From Prevotellamassilia sp. (GTDB lineage Bacteria; Bacteroidota; Bacteroidia; Bacteroidales; Bacteroidaceae): DNA of 21,520 bases. Below the pieces are notes generated by a model. That model made no database searches, was not told the origin of the DNA, and was given only the letters and a program-made list of their open reading frames with translations. The stretch covers positions 1-21,520 of the forward strand of contig VSQE01000041.1 in the NCBI GenBank assembly GCA_009775705.1. The letters are read 5' to 3'. How positions within the stretch are numbered: the first letter of the stretch is position 1; the number at the start of each line of letters is the position of its first letter. Positions 7,600 to 14,244 of the stretch are shown here, in pieces. The translations under genes were made by a program, and so were the position numbers.

Positions 7600-8085
7600 T
7601 TACAACATGACACTCTTGATGGCGGGAATGATTCCTGCCAGTTCGTCCGTGAGACGGCGGCGGTCCGCTTCCTCGTTCATGATGATGAGGATCGTGTCGT
7701 CGCCGGCAATGGTTCCGGCCACGCTCCCGAGCCGGTGTGCGTCGATGTCAGAGGCCAGACCGCCGGCATAGCCCGGGCGTGTGTGCAGCACGGCGAGATT
7801 GCCTGAGAAAGAGAGGGACAGGAATCCCGAATTGCGCAGATACTCGGGCACGGCCGAAGGACGGACCCTGCGGACGTACTGCGGATGTTCCGGCAACATG
7901 TATCTGAAGCCCGAACCGCTGGGCACTTTCGAAGCTTTGAGCGTGCGGAGATCGCGCGAAAGAGTGGCCTGTGTCACCCGATATCCCTGACGGGACAATT
8001 CGCGCAGGATGTCTTCCTGACTGCTCGTCTCCTTGTTGCTGAGAATAAGCCGCAACGATTCGAGGCGGTTGAGGCGGTCGTTCAT
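7600..8085 (-). CDS. argR: Arginine repressor
   Basis: This 161-aa ArgR-family hexameric repressor would sense L-arginine and control the operon it heads. The N-terminal winged helix-turn-helix contains SSQEDILRELSRQGYRVTQATLSRDLRTL with the SRDL recognition motif. The C-terminal oligomerisation and arginine-binding domain carries GTIAGDDTILIIM with the GDD arginine contact. I start at MNDRLNRLESLR (ATG at 8085). A TTG-initiated extension to 8121 would run through the promoter box and is unlikely. Downstream the GNAT gene follows after 27 bases. Upstream lie a TATTTTTG -7 box and an 18-bp palindrome suited to autoregulation. Confidence 0.94.
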   Translation of the reverse strand: MNDRLNRLESLRLILSNKETSSQEDILRELSRQGYRVTQATLSRDLRTLKASKVPSGSGFRYMLPEHPQYVRRVRPSAVPEYLRNSGFLSLSFSGNLAVLHTRPGYAGGLASDIDAHRLGSVAGTIAGDDTILIIMNEEADRRRLTDELAGIIPAIKSVML

Positions 8086-8108
8086 GAAGTTCTTCTTTGT
8101 TTTGGATG

Positions 8109-8116
8109 CAAAAATA
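8109..8116 (-). promoter_or_regulatory. Candidate -7 box of the arginine operon
   Basis: The minus strand reads TATTTTTG, matching TAnnTTTG, 23 bases from the argR ATG. An ATTG about 20 bases upstream may serve as the -33 element. Expression of argR through argD would start here. Confidence 0.55.
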
Positions 8117-8133
8117 TACAAATGTTTTTATTT

Positions 8134-8151
8134 ATGCAATATTTATACCTG
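8134..8151 (-). promoter_or_regulatory. Second, degenerate Arg-box-like site
   Basis: The minus strand reads CAGGTATAAATATTGCAT. It shares the 10-mer GTATAAATAT with the perfect palindrome at 8168-8185, in the same alignment, but its right half is degenerate. It lies about 18 bases upstream of the -7 box, close to the -33 region. The centre-to-centre distance to the first site is 34 bp. Confidence 0.4.
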
Positions 8152-8167
8152 AAATATGCACAAATAG

Positions 8168-8185
8168 AATGTATATTTATACATT
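8168..8185 (-). promoter_or_regulatory. Arg-box-like operator upstream of argR
   Basis: The minus strand reads AATGTATAAATATACATT, two perfect 8-base arms around a 2-base centre. An 18-bp AT-rich dyad is the size and character of known ArgR boxes. Its position, just after the tetR stop and upstream of the argR promoter, fits autoregulation of the arginine operon. The exact Bacteroidota consensus was not checked. Confidence 0.55.
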
Positions 8186-8191
8186 TCTCCG

Positions 8192-8833
8192 TTAAGCCCG
8201 TCCGGCTTCTTCGCGATACTTCTTGAGAAACGCGTCCATCATGGCCGCCCCTTTCAGGGTGGTACAGCCTCGGAGATAAAGGAAAACATAGTTAAGAAAG
8301 AGTTCAAGGGGGGAATATTTACGGAGGAAATCATGGCCGGCAGCATATTCCAACTGACGCGACACGATGTTGTAGACGATTTCAAAATTGATGCCCGGCA
8401 AAAACAGCCCCTGGTCCACGCCTCGTTGCAGGAAGTCGACGGCTTTCTGCACATGGGCAGTCCGTTGCTGCTCAATGAATGCCGAGACGCGCGGATATTT
8501 CGTCATCTCGTCGTAGAACAGGTGGGATATGTGCTTGAAATCATTCAGCTTTACCTCGAAATCACGCAAAAGCAACTCCAGGACATTGTCTGTGCTGGCG
8601 GCCAGCCGCTCCATCCGTTCCATTTCCTCCCGTGTGACGGTGGAGACACAGGTGAGCAACAGTTTTTCCTTGTCCTCGAAAAGCTGGTAGAGTGTTCGTT
8701 TGGAAATGCTGAGGCGACGGGCTATCTCGTCCATTGTCACACTTTTGATACCTTCTTCGCGAAAGGCCTTTATGGCAACGGCAACAACATGGTTTCTTAT
8801 ATCTGTGCGGGAAGCGGATTCGGGTTCGTTCAT
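8192..8833 (-). CDS. TetR/AcrR-family transcriptional regulator
   Basis: This 213-aa protein has a typical TetR N-terminal helix-turn-helix: IKAFREEGIKSVTMDEIARRLSISKRTLYQLFEDKEKLL at about residues 21-60. A longer all-helical ligand-binding domain of no specific recognisable type follows. The ATG at 8833 is followed by MNEPESASRTDIRNHVV and is preceded 53-60 bases upstream by a TAACTTTG -7 box. Such regulators in Bacteroides often sit next to efflux operons, but no transporter or other obvious target is adjacent here. Its 5' side faces the AT-rich GH20/sulfatase block and its 3' side faces argR. It may read through into the arginine operon, because no terminator is seen between them. The ligand and targets are unknown. 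Confidence 0.9.
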   Translation of the reverse strand: MNEPESASRTDIRNHVVAVAIKAFREEGIKSVTMDEIARRLSISKRTLYQLFEDKEKLLLTCVSTVTREEMERMERLAASTDNVLELLLRDFEVKLNDFKHISHLFYDEMTKYPRVSAFIEQQRTAHVQKAVDFLQRGVDQGLFLPGINFEIVYNIVSRQLEYAAGHDFLRKYSPLELFLNYVFLYLRGCTTLKGAAMMDAFLKKYREEAGRA

Positions 8834-8885
8834 GGAGAAGAGTACTATAGCTACCTGTCTGTTTGCATGTTTGTGATAAGAGATG

Positions 8886-8893
8886 CAAAGTTA
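8886..8893 (-). promoter_or_regulatory. Candidate -7 box of the tetR gene
   Basis: The minus strand reads TAACTTTG, matching TAnnTTTG, with about 52 bases of leader before the ATG at 8833. The stretch 8894-9038 beyond it holds no recognisable gene. A 5-bp inverted repeat (CCGCC/GGCGG, 8999-9020) is the only structure seen there. Confidence 0.5.
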
Positions 8894-9038
8894 CTACAAA
8901 AAAGTGAAATGCAGAAAAGATATAGTAATAGAATTGAGTAACAAGGGTTTTAGCCAAACTCCCGGTTATTTGTGAAGCCATCAAAATCACTGCCGGACCG
9001 CCTATTTTCAGAATGGCGGGTTTACTTGCTTGATATAC

Positions 9039-9086
9039 TAAAACAACACCACTATAAATCATATCATTCATAGTGGTGTTGTTTTA
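9039..9086 (-). terminator. Terminator of the GH20/sulfatase cassette
   Basis: A perfect 17-bp stem (9039-9055 with 9070-9086, core AAAACAACACCACTAT / ATAGTGGTGTTGTTTT) has a 14-nt loop and starts 17 bases past the GH20 stop. The minus-strand 3' arm ends GUUUUA, and the structure is nearly symmetric, so it could terminate in both directions. Confidence 0.78.
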
Positions 9087-9103
9087 ACTAATAATTTCTT
9101 TTG

Positions 9104-11182
9104 CTACGGCTTTAAAGAGGCAAGCCATTTTTTTACCTTCTGTGTCATAGGCAATTCATAGAGAAACCACCAATCACTGTTGTTCGTTAATGCCGCCAAG
9201 TGATTGTGATGGTTTTGATCGGCAAGATATCCATCAGGGTTTTGCATGAATCTTGTCTGCGAATATACACTTTCCAGATTTGAACGCATCCATTCGAATT
9301 TCCGGCATATATTCTCAAGTTCCTGACGGGCTTGTTTTTTCTCTACATCTGTTTTTGCTTTATCGTATGCCTCTAAAGCCAAAATCATTTGTGCAGGATA
9401 ATGGAAAAGATTATTGGTCTGCTGATATACTTCCAAAGTATACCTGTTTCTCCGTGCATTGGCTAATGCTTCCTGGATTCCAGCCTCAATTCTACGATAT
9501 CTGTTTGTTTCATCTATGGCTTCACGTATTTTATCCGCATATTTTTCAGACCATTCTCCAGTTTTTTTATGGTCCGGCAAATCTAATAATTTGAATGTTT
9601 TCTGTACTCCCCAGGCTGGGTTTCTGGAACCGGATGTAATCAAAGCCTTATCAAAAAAGAAAGCTGATTTTTCCAATTCTTTTAAGAATCCCATTTGTTC
9701 ATGCGACAAGGCAAATTCTCTTTGTCCATGTGCCGTGATAAATTCTTCGATATCTCTGCCTTGGGTATTCCAGCCGTATTCTGCTTGCGCGATGAATCCT
9801 CTCATGACTGTTTCCATGTGTGGTGAACCGTCATCCCAGGCAGTTGCCAATATACCACAAAGCTGATTTTTTTCCACTAATATGCTGAAATCTTTTATAA
9901 ATTGAGCTCTCGAATTGTTTCTGGGCATAAAACATGAACCGCCTGTAGCTGCGGCTGTTGCAGCCATAACCTTCAGCCCTTTCTTTTGATACCAGTCTAA
10001 CAGCAGCCGATGTGCTGTTCTTGTAGGGTCTTCATATTGCCACCGCATATAAATACAATCTTTGGGAAACATCTCTACAGCCTTATCCAGTTTTTCCGTA
10101 TTCCATTGTTTCCCTACCTCTTCGTCTGTAATATTGGAGTTGTTTACCAATCTCCAAAGCCCTGCATATTTAATAGGCATATCATCCCAAAAAATAGGTA
10201 CCCTTCCGTGTGCTGTGGCAAAGTCGCAGACTTTTTTGAGCCATTCCATTTGTAATTCAAATGCCGTTTTTCCCGTGGCCTTACAACGCTCGTCAATACC
10301 AATAGCTGTAATTTCATCTCCTCCGATGTGCAAATATTTACCGTCAGGCATGGCTTCTAACGCATCTTTGTACAGATCAAATTGCAAGTCGTAAGTTCGG
10401 GGATCTGACGGACAGAACTCCCAGTCGCTTGCAGGATTTTCACGCAATTCCCAATGATGTTTCAGGATATGTCCTGCATGTCCTAATCCTTGTACCAAGG
10501 GGGTTATTTCTATATTTCTTTCTTTCGCATATCTGCTGATTGCTCTTACCTCCTGTTTACTTAAGGCATTGGGTGCCCCGATTTCCGCATGTCGGCTGAA
10601 TCGTAGTTTGTCATCTATCTCCCATATTATGGCATTTATCTTATATCGTGCCAATTTGTCTATCGTACGATAATAGTATTCGGTTCTGTCAAGATGGTGT
10701 TTGTTGTCGAAGTGGACCGCACGATAACCGATCTGCGGATAATCCGTTATTCTCATTTGTGGGATCACCAGGTTGAAGTCGCGGCTGTCTTCCATCAGTT
10801 GCTCTAATGTCTGGCATCCATAGAAAAGTCCTGCTTTTGTCTTGGATGAAATTGTGACTCCTTTTTTACCTATTTCCAACAGATAGCCCTCTTCGGATTC
10901 GGGCGCATTGCTGGTTGTCAGACGCAAGACAATGCCTTTCCCGGAATTTTTACACCGAGGCAAACTTCCGGTTAATGGCCCAAGAATTGGCATGGCAAAC
11001 TCTCCTTCTGTAATGATAAAAGAGAGGTCACTTCCTTTCAGCCCGTTTTCGGATATGATTTCTATATTTTGAGGAAGTGGCAATATCTGGAATTTGCTGT
11101 TTAGGCTTTTAGCTGAAATAAAATGGCCCACAAGAAAAAATCCTGTGGCTACCAAAAGTTTCAAGAGAGAGTTGATTCTCAT
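9104..11182 (-). CDS. Secreted GH20 beta-N-acetylhexosaminidase
   Basis: This 692-aa protein starts with a signal peptide (MRINSLLKLLVATGFFLVG..., cleavage near residue 24). A GH20b-type N-terminal domain follows (PLPQNIEI...GLFYGCQTLEQLM, residues ~35-135), then the TIM barrel opening at YRAVHFDNKHHLDRTEYYYR. The catalytic Asp-Glu pair lies in LHIGGDEIT (D289, E290). This family removes terminal beta-linked GlcNAc or GalNAc by substrate-assisted catalysis. The last ~200 residues are helical and probably an accessory domain. No lipobox is present, so it is likely periplasmic or released. It follows the sulfatase gene by 80 bases with no clear promoter of its own, so the two probably share a transcript. 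Its GC content is far below that of core genes nearby, and TTA/TCA codons are frequent, suggesting acquisition. Confidence 0.93.
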   Translation of the reverse strand: MRINSLLKLLVATGFFLVGHFISAKSLNSKFQILPLPQNIEIISENGLKGSDLSFIITEGEFAMPILGPLTGSLPRCKNSGKGIVLRLTTSNAPESEEGYLLEIGKKGVTISSKTKAGLFYGCQTLEQLMEDSRDFNLVIPQMRITDYPQIGYRAVHFDNKHHLDRTEYYYRTIDKLARYKINAIIWEIDDKLRFSRHAEIGAPNALSKQEVRAISRYAKERNIEITPLVQGLGHAGHILKHHWELRENPASDWEFCPSDPRTYDLQFDLYKDALEAMPDGKYLHIGGDEITAIGIDERCKATGKTAFELQMEWLKKVCDFATAHGRVPIFWDDMPIKYAGLWRLVNNSNITDEEVGKQWNTEKLDKAVEMFPKDCIYMRWQYEDPTRTAHRLLLDWYQKKGLKVMAATAAATGGSCFMPRNNSRAQFIKDFSILVEKNQLCGILATAWDDGSPHMETVMRGFIAQAEYGWNTQGRDIEEFITAHGQREFALSHEQMGFLKELEKSAFFFDKALITSGSRNPAWGVQKTFKLLDLPDHKKTGEWSEKYADKIREAIDETNRYRRIEAGIQEALANARRNRYTLEVYQQTNNLFHYPAQMILALEAYDKAKTDVEKKQARQELENICRKFEWMRSNLESVYSQTRFMQNPDGYLADQNHHNHLAALTNNSDWWFLYELPMTQKVKKWLASLKP

Positions 11183-11217
11183 AGTATTTTATGTATTGTT
11201 AGCTTTGTGGAAATAAA

Positions 11218-11256
11218 GTATTCTCCGAAAGTGAATTATACCCCTTCGGAGAATAC
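11218..11256 (-). terminator. Hairpin between sulfatase and GH20 genes (terminator or attenuator)
   Basis: A perfect 12-bp stem (GTATTCTCCGAA / TTCGGAGAATAC) has a 15-nt loop and lies 7 bases past the sulfatase stop. On the minus strand it is followed by UUUAUUUCC, a modest U tract. It may partly terminate the sulfatase transcript and set the ratio of the two enzymes. Confidence 0.6.
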
Positions 11257-11262
11257 ATTGGG

Positions 11263-12780
11263 TTAGAACTTGAAGTTAGGGTTCTTGGGCTCCGTATGAG
11301 ACTGCTCCATTAATTGCTTTAGTTTTAGGACTATATCAGGATGTTTTTGCGCAATGTCGTTCTCTTCTCTAAGATCTGTTTCCAGATCATAAAGTTTCAT
11401 TTTGTCATTTCCTTTCCGGATATTGTCAATGATTCCTTTCCATCTTCCCATGCGAATCGCTTTCAAACCGATTCTCGGATCCGGATACTCCCAATAGAGA
11501 TATTCATGTTGCTTTTGTTTCTGGGGCTTTCCCAAAAGGGTGGGCAAGAAACTTATTCCATCAGTTGGCGGGCAGGGTATTTTTGCCATATCCGCCAATG
11601 TCGGCATCATATCTTGAAAGGCTGATATGTGGTCCGTAGCAGTTCCAGGCTTGATTTTTCCCGGCCAACAGGCAATTGCGGGTACGCGTATTCCGCCTTC
11701 GCGTACAAAGCATTTTCCCCACCCGTATTCAGATTTGAATGGGCCGCCACTGTTGAACCACGGTGAATCCGATCCGCCGTTGAACGTGGGCCCGTTATCG
11801 GAAGTGAACATGATAAAGGTATTGTCATATATTCCATCCGCTTTCAACTTTTCGATCAACTTTCCTATTTGCTCATCGAAATAGCTAATCATCGCCGCAT
11901 AGGTAGCATGTGGGTATCTGCACGGCAGGTAACCGGCTGTTCCCGTGTACGGTTTTTCATCGCCAAACTTCTTTACATAATATTCTACCCAGCGTTTCGG
12001 GGCCTGTAGCGATACATGAGGTAGAGGGGTAGTCCACATTAGAAAGAACGGTGTTTTCTTGTTTTCTTCAACGAAATCAATTAATTCGTCGAAAATCAAG
12101 TCATTGGCGTATTCTTTTTGTGTAAACCGCGAGTAACTGTCTTCATTTAGGGGGTCTGATTTAGAAGTCAGTCTACTGGCATGAGGATCTATCACCTGAT
12201 TATTCAGATATACCCGGTTTTCATTCTTATAGAGATAGGCCGGATAATAATTGTGGGCCTGACGCTGGCAGTTATAGCCATAGAAACTGTCAAACCCTTG
12301 CTTGTTGGGCGTTCCGTCCGAGCCGGGATATCCCAATCCCCATTTGCCGAAACATCCGGTTCTATAACCGGCCTGTTGCATCATGCGTCCCAAGGTCATA
12401 GTATTGTACTCCAAAGGGAACTGTCCTTCCAGATAAGGATGTGCATATACGGCAGCACTGTTGTTGACAGCCCCCCTGAAATCCATTTCGTCATTAGCCC
12501 GGATCTGCGCATGTCCGGAGTGCATACCAGTCATCAAGACACAGCGTGCGGGAGCAGAGACCGGCGAACCGCTGTAATGCTGGGTAAAGTGCATTCCATT
12601 ATTATATAGCTGATCAATATTGGGTGTTTCAATTTTTTCCTGTCCATAACATCCTATCTCACCATAGCCAAGGTCATCCATGATGATGTATATGATATTG
12701 GGGGGATTGTTTTTCTTCGCTTGTGCTTGGACTGCCAACGTTAATGCTGATAGTCCGATTAAAAGATTTGTCGTTTTCAT
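11263..12780 (-). CDS. Secreted Ser-type S1 sulfatase
   Basis: This 505-aa protein has a signal peptide (MKTTNLLIGLSALTLAVQAQA). It hydrolyses a sulfate ester, probably on a host or algal glycan. Sulfatase motifs are complete: metal-binding IIMDDLG (D35, D36), the maturation motif S-A-P-A-R with Ser75 as formylglycine precursor, FGKWGLG, PLPHVS and MFTSDNGP. The codon is TCT, so this is a serine-type sulfatase needing an anaerobic radical-SAM maturase (anSME), which is not in this window. The segment HSGHAQIRANDE and the FDSFYGYNCQRQAHNYYP stretch resemble Bacteroides sulfatases acting on galactose or GalNAc sulfates, but substrate assignment is uncertain. Pairing with a GH20 enzyme suggests sulfated mucin or glycosaminoglycan as target. 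The gene is AT-richer than flanking core genes. Confidence 0.93.
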   Translation of the reverse strand: MKTTNLLIGLSALTLAVQAQAKKNNPPNIIYIIMDDLGYGEIGCYGQEKIETPNIDQLYNNGMHFTQHYSGSPVSAPARCVLMTGMHSGHAQIRANDEMDFRGAVNNSAAVYAHPYLEGQFPLEYNTMTLGRMMQQAGYRTGCFGKWGLGYPGSDGTPNKQGFDSFYGYNCQRQAHNYYPAYLYKNENRVYLNNQVIDPHASRLTSKSDPLNEDSYSRFTQKEYANDLIFDELIDFVEENKKTPFFLMWTTPLPHVSLQAPKRWVEYYVKKFGDEKPYTGTAGYLPCRYPHATYAAMISYFDEQIGKLIEKLKADGIYDNTFIMFTSDNGPTFNGGSDSPWFNSGGPFKSEYGWGKCFVREGGIRVPAIACWPGKIKPGTATDHISAFQDMMPTLADMAKIPCPPTDGISFLPTLLGKPQKQKQHEYLYWEYPDPRIGLKAIRMGRWKGIIDNIRKGNDKMKLYDLETDLREENDIAQKHPDIVLKLKQLMEQSHTEPKNPNFKF

Positions 12781-12975
12781 GGCTGTTATAAGTTTAAAAT
12801 AATCAATGATTTTTATTACTGTCCACTAAAATGCAAACAGTTAAAAATCAGGCATATTTCAGTCGGTAAATATACGATAAAACTTTTATTCTTATTATTT
12901 TTTTACCTCTATTTCTTTTCGCGACAGATAATTTCAGGAATATTGTTTCAGGGAAATCATTCCCGCTCCGGGCTT
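12781..12975. other. AT-rich intergenic region upstream of the sulfatase gene
   Basis: This is about 195 bases at roughly one-third GC with no coding potential. On the minus strand an ACTGTTTG near 12832-12839 is a one- or two-mismatch -7 box candidate for the sulfatase gene, and a TATATTTA lies further upstream. Neither is convincing. It forms the upstream border of the AT-rich cassette. Confidence 0.45.
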
Positions 12976-13647
12976 TCACACACGCTCACCAAAAATGGCG
13001 GAACCGATGCGTACCATTGTGGAGCCTTCCCCGATAGCCATTCCGTAATCGCCACTCATGCCCCAGGAACACTTGGAAAACGTTGTCTCGCCTGAGAATA
13101 CCGTGGAACGCAGTTCTTCAAAAAAGTCATGGGCCGCCCGGAAATCCGCCCTCACCCGTCCGGTATCGGACGTATTGGAGGCCATACACATCAACCCCTC
13201 TATGCGGACGTGACGTAAGGCACGCCACTCACCATCTTGCAAAAAACGGCGGCACTCCTCCATGGAAAAGCCGAATTTCGTCTCCTCACGCGCCACATGC
13301 AGTTGCAACAGACAGGGTATCACACGCTCCACCCTGCCGCCCTGGCGGTCTATCTCCCTGAGCAGCCGGATGCTGTCCACGGCATGAATCAAGGAAACGT
13401 AGGGCGCGATGTATTTCACCTTGTTCACTTGCAGATGGCCTATGAAGTGCCACTCAATGTCGGCGGGCAGCGACCTCACCTTTTCCTGCAACTCCTGCAC
13501 CCGGCTCTCGCCGAAGACGCGCTGGCCGGCATCGTATGCCTCGCGCAGCACCCCGACAGGATGGAATTTGGACACGGCCACCAGAGTGACATGGGACGGA
13601 AGCGTCCGGCGTATCCGTTCAAGATTTTCCTGAATCTCAGTTTTCAT
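12976..13647 (-). CDS. YggS-family pyridoxal phosphate homeostasis protein
   Basis: This 223-aa member of the YggS/PROSC family is a PLP-binding TIM-barrel protein, resembling the N-domain of alanine racemase, that buffers free PLP in the cytoplasm. The PLP lysine is in LVAVSKFHP (K27). Other family marks are FGESRVQEL, WHFIGHLQVNKVKYI and the C-terminal CSWGMSGDYGMAI...VRIGSAIFG. The start at MKTEIQENL (13647) overlaps the DUF4494 stop by 11 bases, so the two are translationally coupled. An in-frame extension upstream lies wholly inside the other gene and is not used. No strong terminator follows. Only a 5-bp GGGAA/TTCCC hairpin is seen at 12951-12964. Confidence 0.92.
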   Translation of the reverse strand: MKTEIQENLERIRRTLPSHVTLVAVSKFHPVGVLREAYDAGQRVFGESRVQELQEKVRSLPADIEWHFIGHLQVNKVKYIAPYVSLIHAVDSIRLLREIDRQGGRVERVIPCLLQLHVAREETKFGFSMEECRRFLQDGEWRALRHVRIEGLMCMASNTSDTGRVRADFRAAHDFFEELRSTVFSGETTFSKCSWGMSGDYGMAIGEGSTMVRIGSAIFGERV

Positions 13648-14119
13648 CGCCGCTTTCCGAAGTTTGGAATTCGGGAGCGCCATCGGCCTTATAGGGGAAA
13701 ATATCCATGATGGGTGTCTCGGCCATCGACGAGATGACATAATCCATCATGGATCCTTTCATGCCTTCGTCCAGACGTTTCACGGCCGCCCGCAGGTCGG
13801 CCGCCTGCACCAGAACGTTCTGCGAGGTCTTTTTCTCCACACCGCTCTTCTCGTCCAGGGTTATGAACGTGAGTTTGGCCTTGAACCAACGATCGGCAGA
13901 CTCTTCGGGGGTCTCGAATAACTCGGCAAAGCGGGCACGCTTGATGTCGGAGACCTGAAACTCGCCAGTCATGAAAGGCGTGATTTCCTCGATAATCCTC
14001 TTTTCGGCCTCGGTGAAGTTGATGGCATCCACCAGATAAGGCTCGGTTACTTTCTTGACAAGACCGTTCTCCATCGTTTTCTCATATTTGATCTTGCACT
14101 CAAACCATTCGTTCATCAT
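13637..14119 (-). CDS. DUF4494 protein
   Basis: This 160-aa cytoplasmic protein (159 aa if the second ATG at 14116 is used) begins MMNEWFECKIKYEKTMENG. It reads VTEPYLVDAINFTEAEKRI in the middle and ends in an acidic ESGDEN tail. It matches the small Bacteroidota-specific DUF4494 family, whose function is unknown. There is no signal peptide or membrane segment. The ATG follows a TAACTTTG -7 box by about 45 bases. Its last codons overlap the start of the YggS-family gene (ATGAAAACTGA shared), so the pair is one coupled unit. A link with PLP or amino acid metabolism is possible from that coupling alone. Confidence 0.82.
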   Translation of the reverse strand: MMNEWFECKIKYEKTMENGLVKKVTEPYLVDAINFTEAEKRIIEEITPFMTGEFQVSDIKRARFAELFETPEESADRWFKAKLTFITLDEKSGVEKKTSQNVLVQAADLRAAVKRLDEGMKGSMMDYVISSMAETPIMDIFPYKADGAPEFQTSESGDEN

Positions 14120-14164
14120 ATTTCTGTTCCTCTGTATTTTTTATTGTATATGTAATTGCGCCGG

Positions 14165-14172
14165 CAAAGTTA
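14165..14172 (-). promoter_or_regulatory. Candidate -7 box of the DUF4494-yggS unit
   Basis: The minus strand reads TAACTTTG, matching TAnnTTTG. A TTTC about 20 bases upstream could act as the -33 box. It lies within the palindrome at 14193-14204. Confidence 0.55.
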
Positions 14173-14192
14173 TGCAATTGTTTCCGCCCGCC

Positions 14193-14204
14193 GAAAGCGC
14201 TTTC
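14193..14204. promoter_or_regulatory. 12-bp palindrome GAAAGCGCTTTC near the DUF4494 promoter
   Basis: This perfect palindrome has a central CG, a layout typical of LacI-family operators such as catabolite-type boxes. It covers the expected -33 position of the DUF4494 promoter, 41 bases past the GH2 stop. It could be an operator or part of a weak GH2 transcript-end hairpin (GCCCG/CGGGC arms around it). Confidence 0.4.
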
Positions 14205-14244
14205 CTGTTTTTTTCGGGCAAGGCCACATTGCTTTTCCCGCACA

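Noticed and set aside
5776..7806. A 676-codon plus-strand open frame across argG, the GNAT gene and part of argR
   Set aside because: Same cause: codon-aligned shadow of well-recognised minus-strand genes.
8086..8121. TTG-initiated extension of argR
   Set aside because: It runs through the -7 promoter box, and the ATG at 8085 gives a normal-length ArgR.
8562..9071. Minus-strand 169-codon open frame with a hydrophobic start (SGVVLVYQASKPAILKIGG...)
   Set aside because: It begins inside the GH20 terminator stem and its second half overlaps the tetR gene in another frame. The slight resemblance to a short membrane protein is probably chance.
12925..12964. Repeated TTTCAGG(A/G) words and a 5-bp GGGAA/TTCCC hairpin after the yggS gene
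   Set aside because: Too short for a repeat family, and the hairpin lacks a convincing U tract.
8894..12975. Direct repeats or insertion-element ends flanking the AT-rich cassette
   Set aside because: I compared the two borders by eye and found no convincing shared repeat or transposase remnant.
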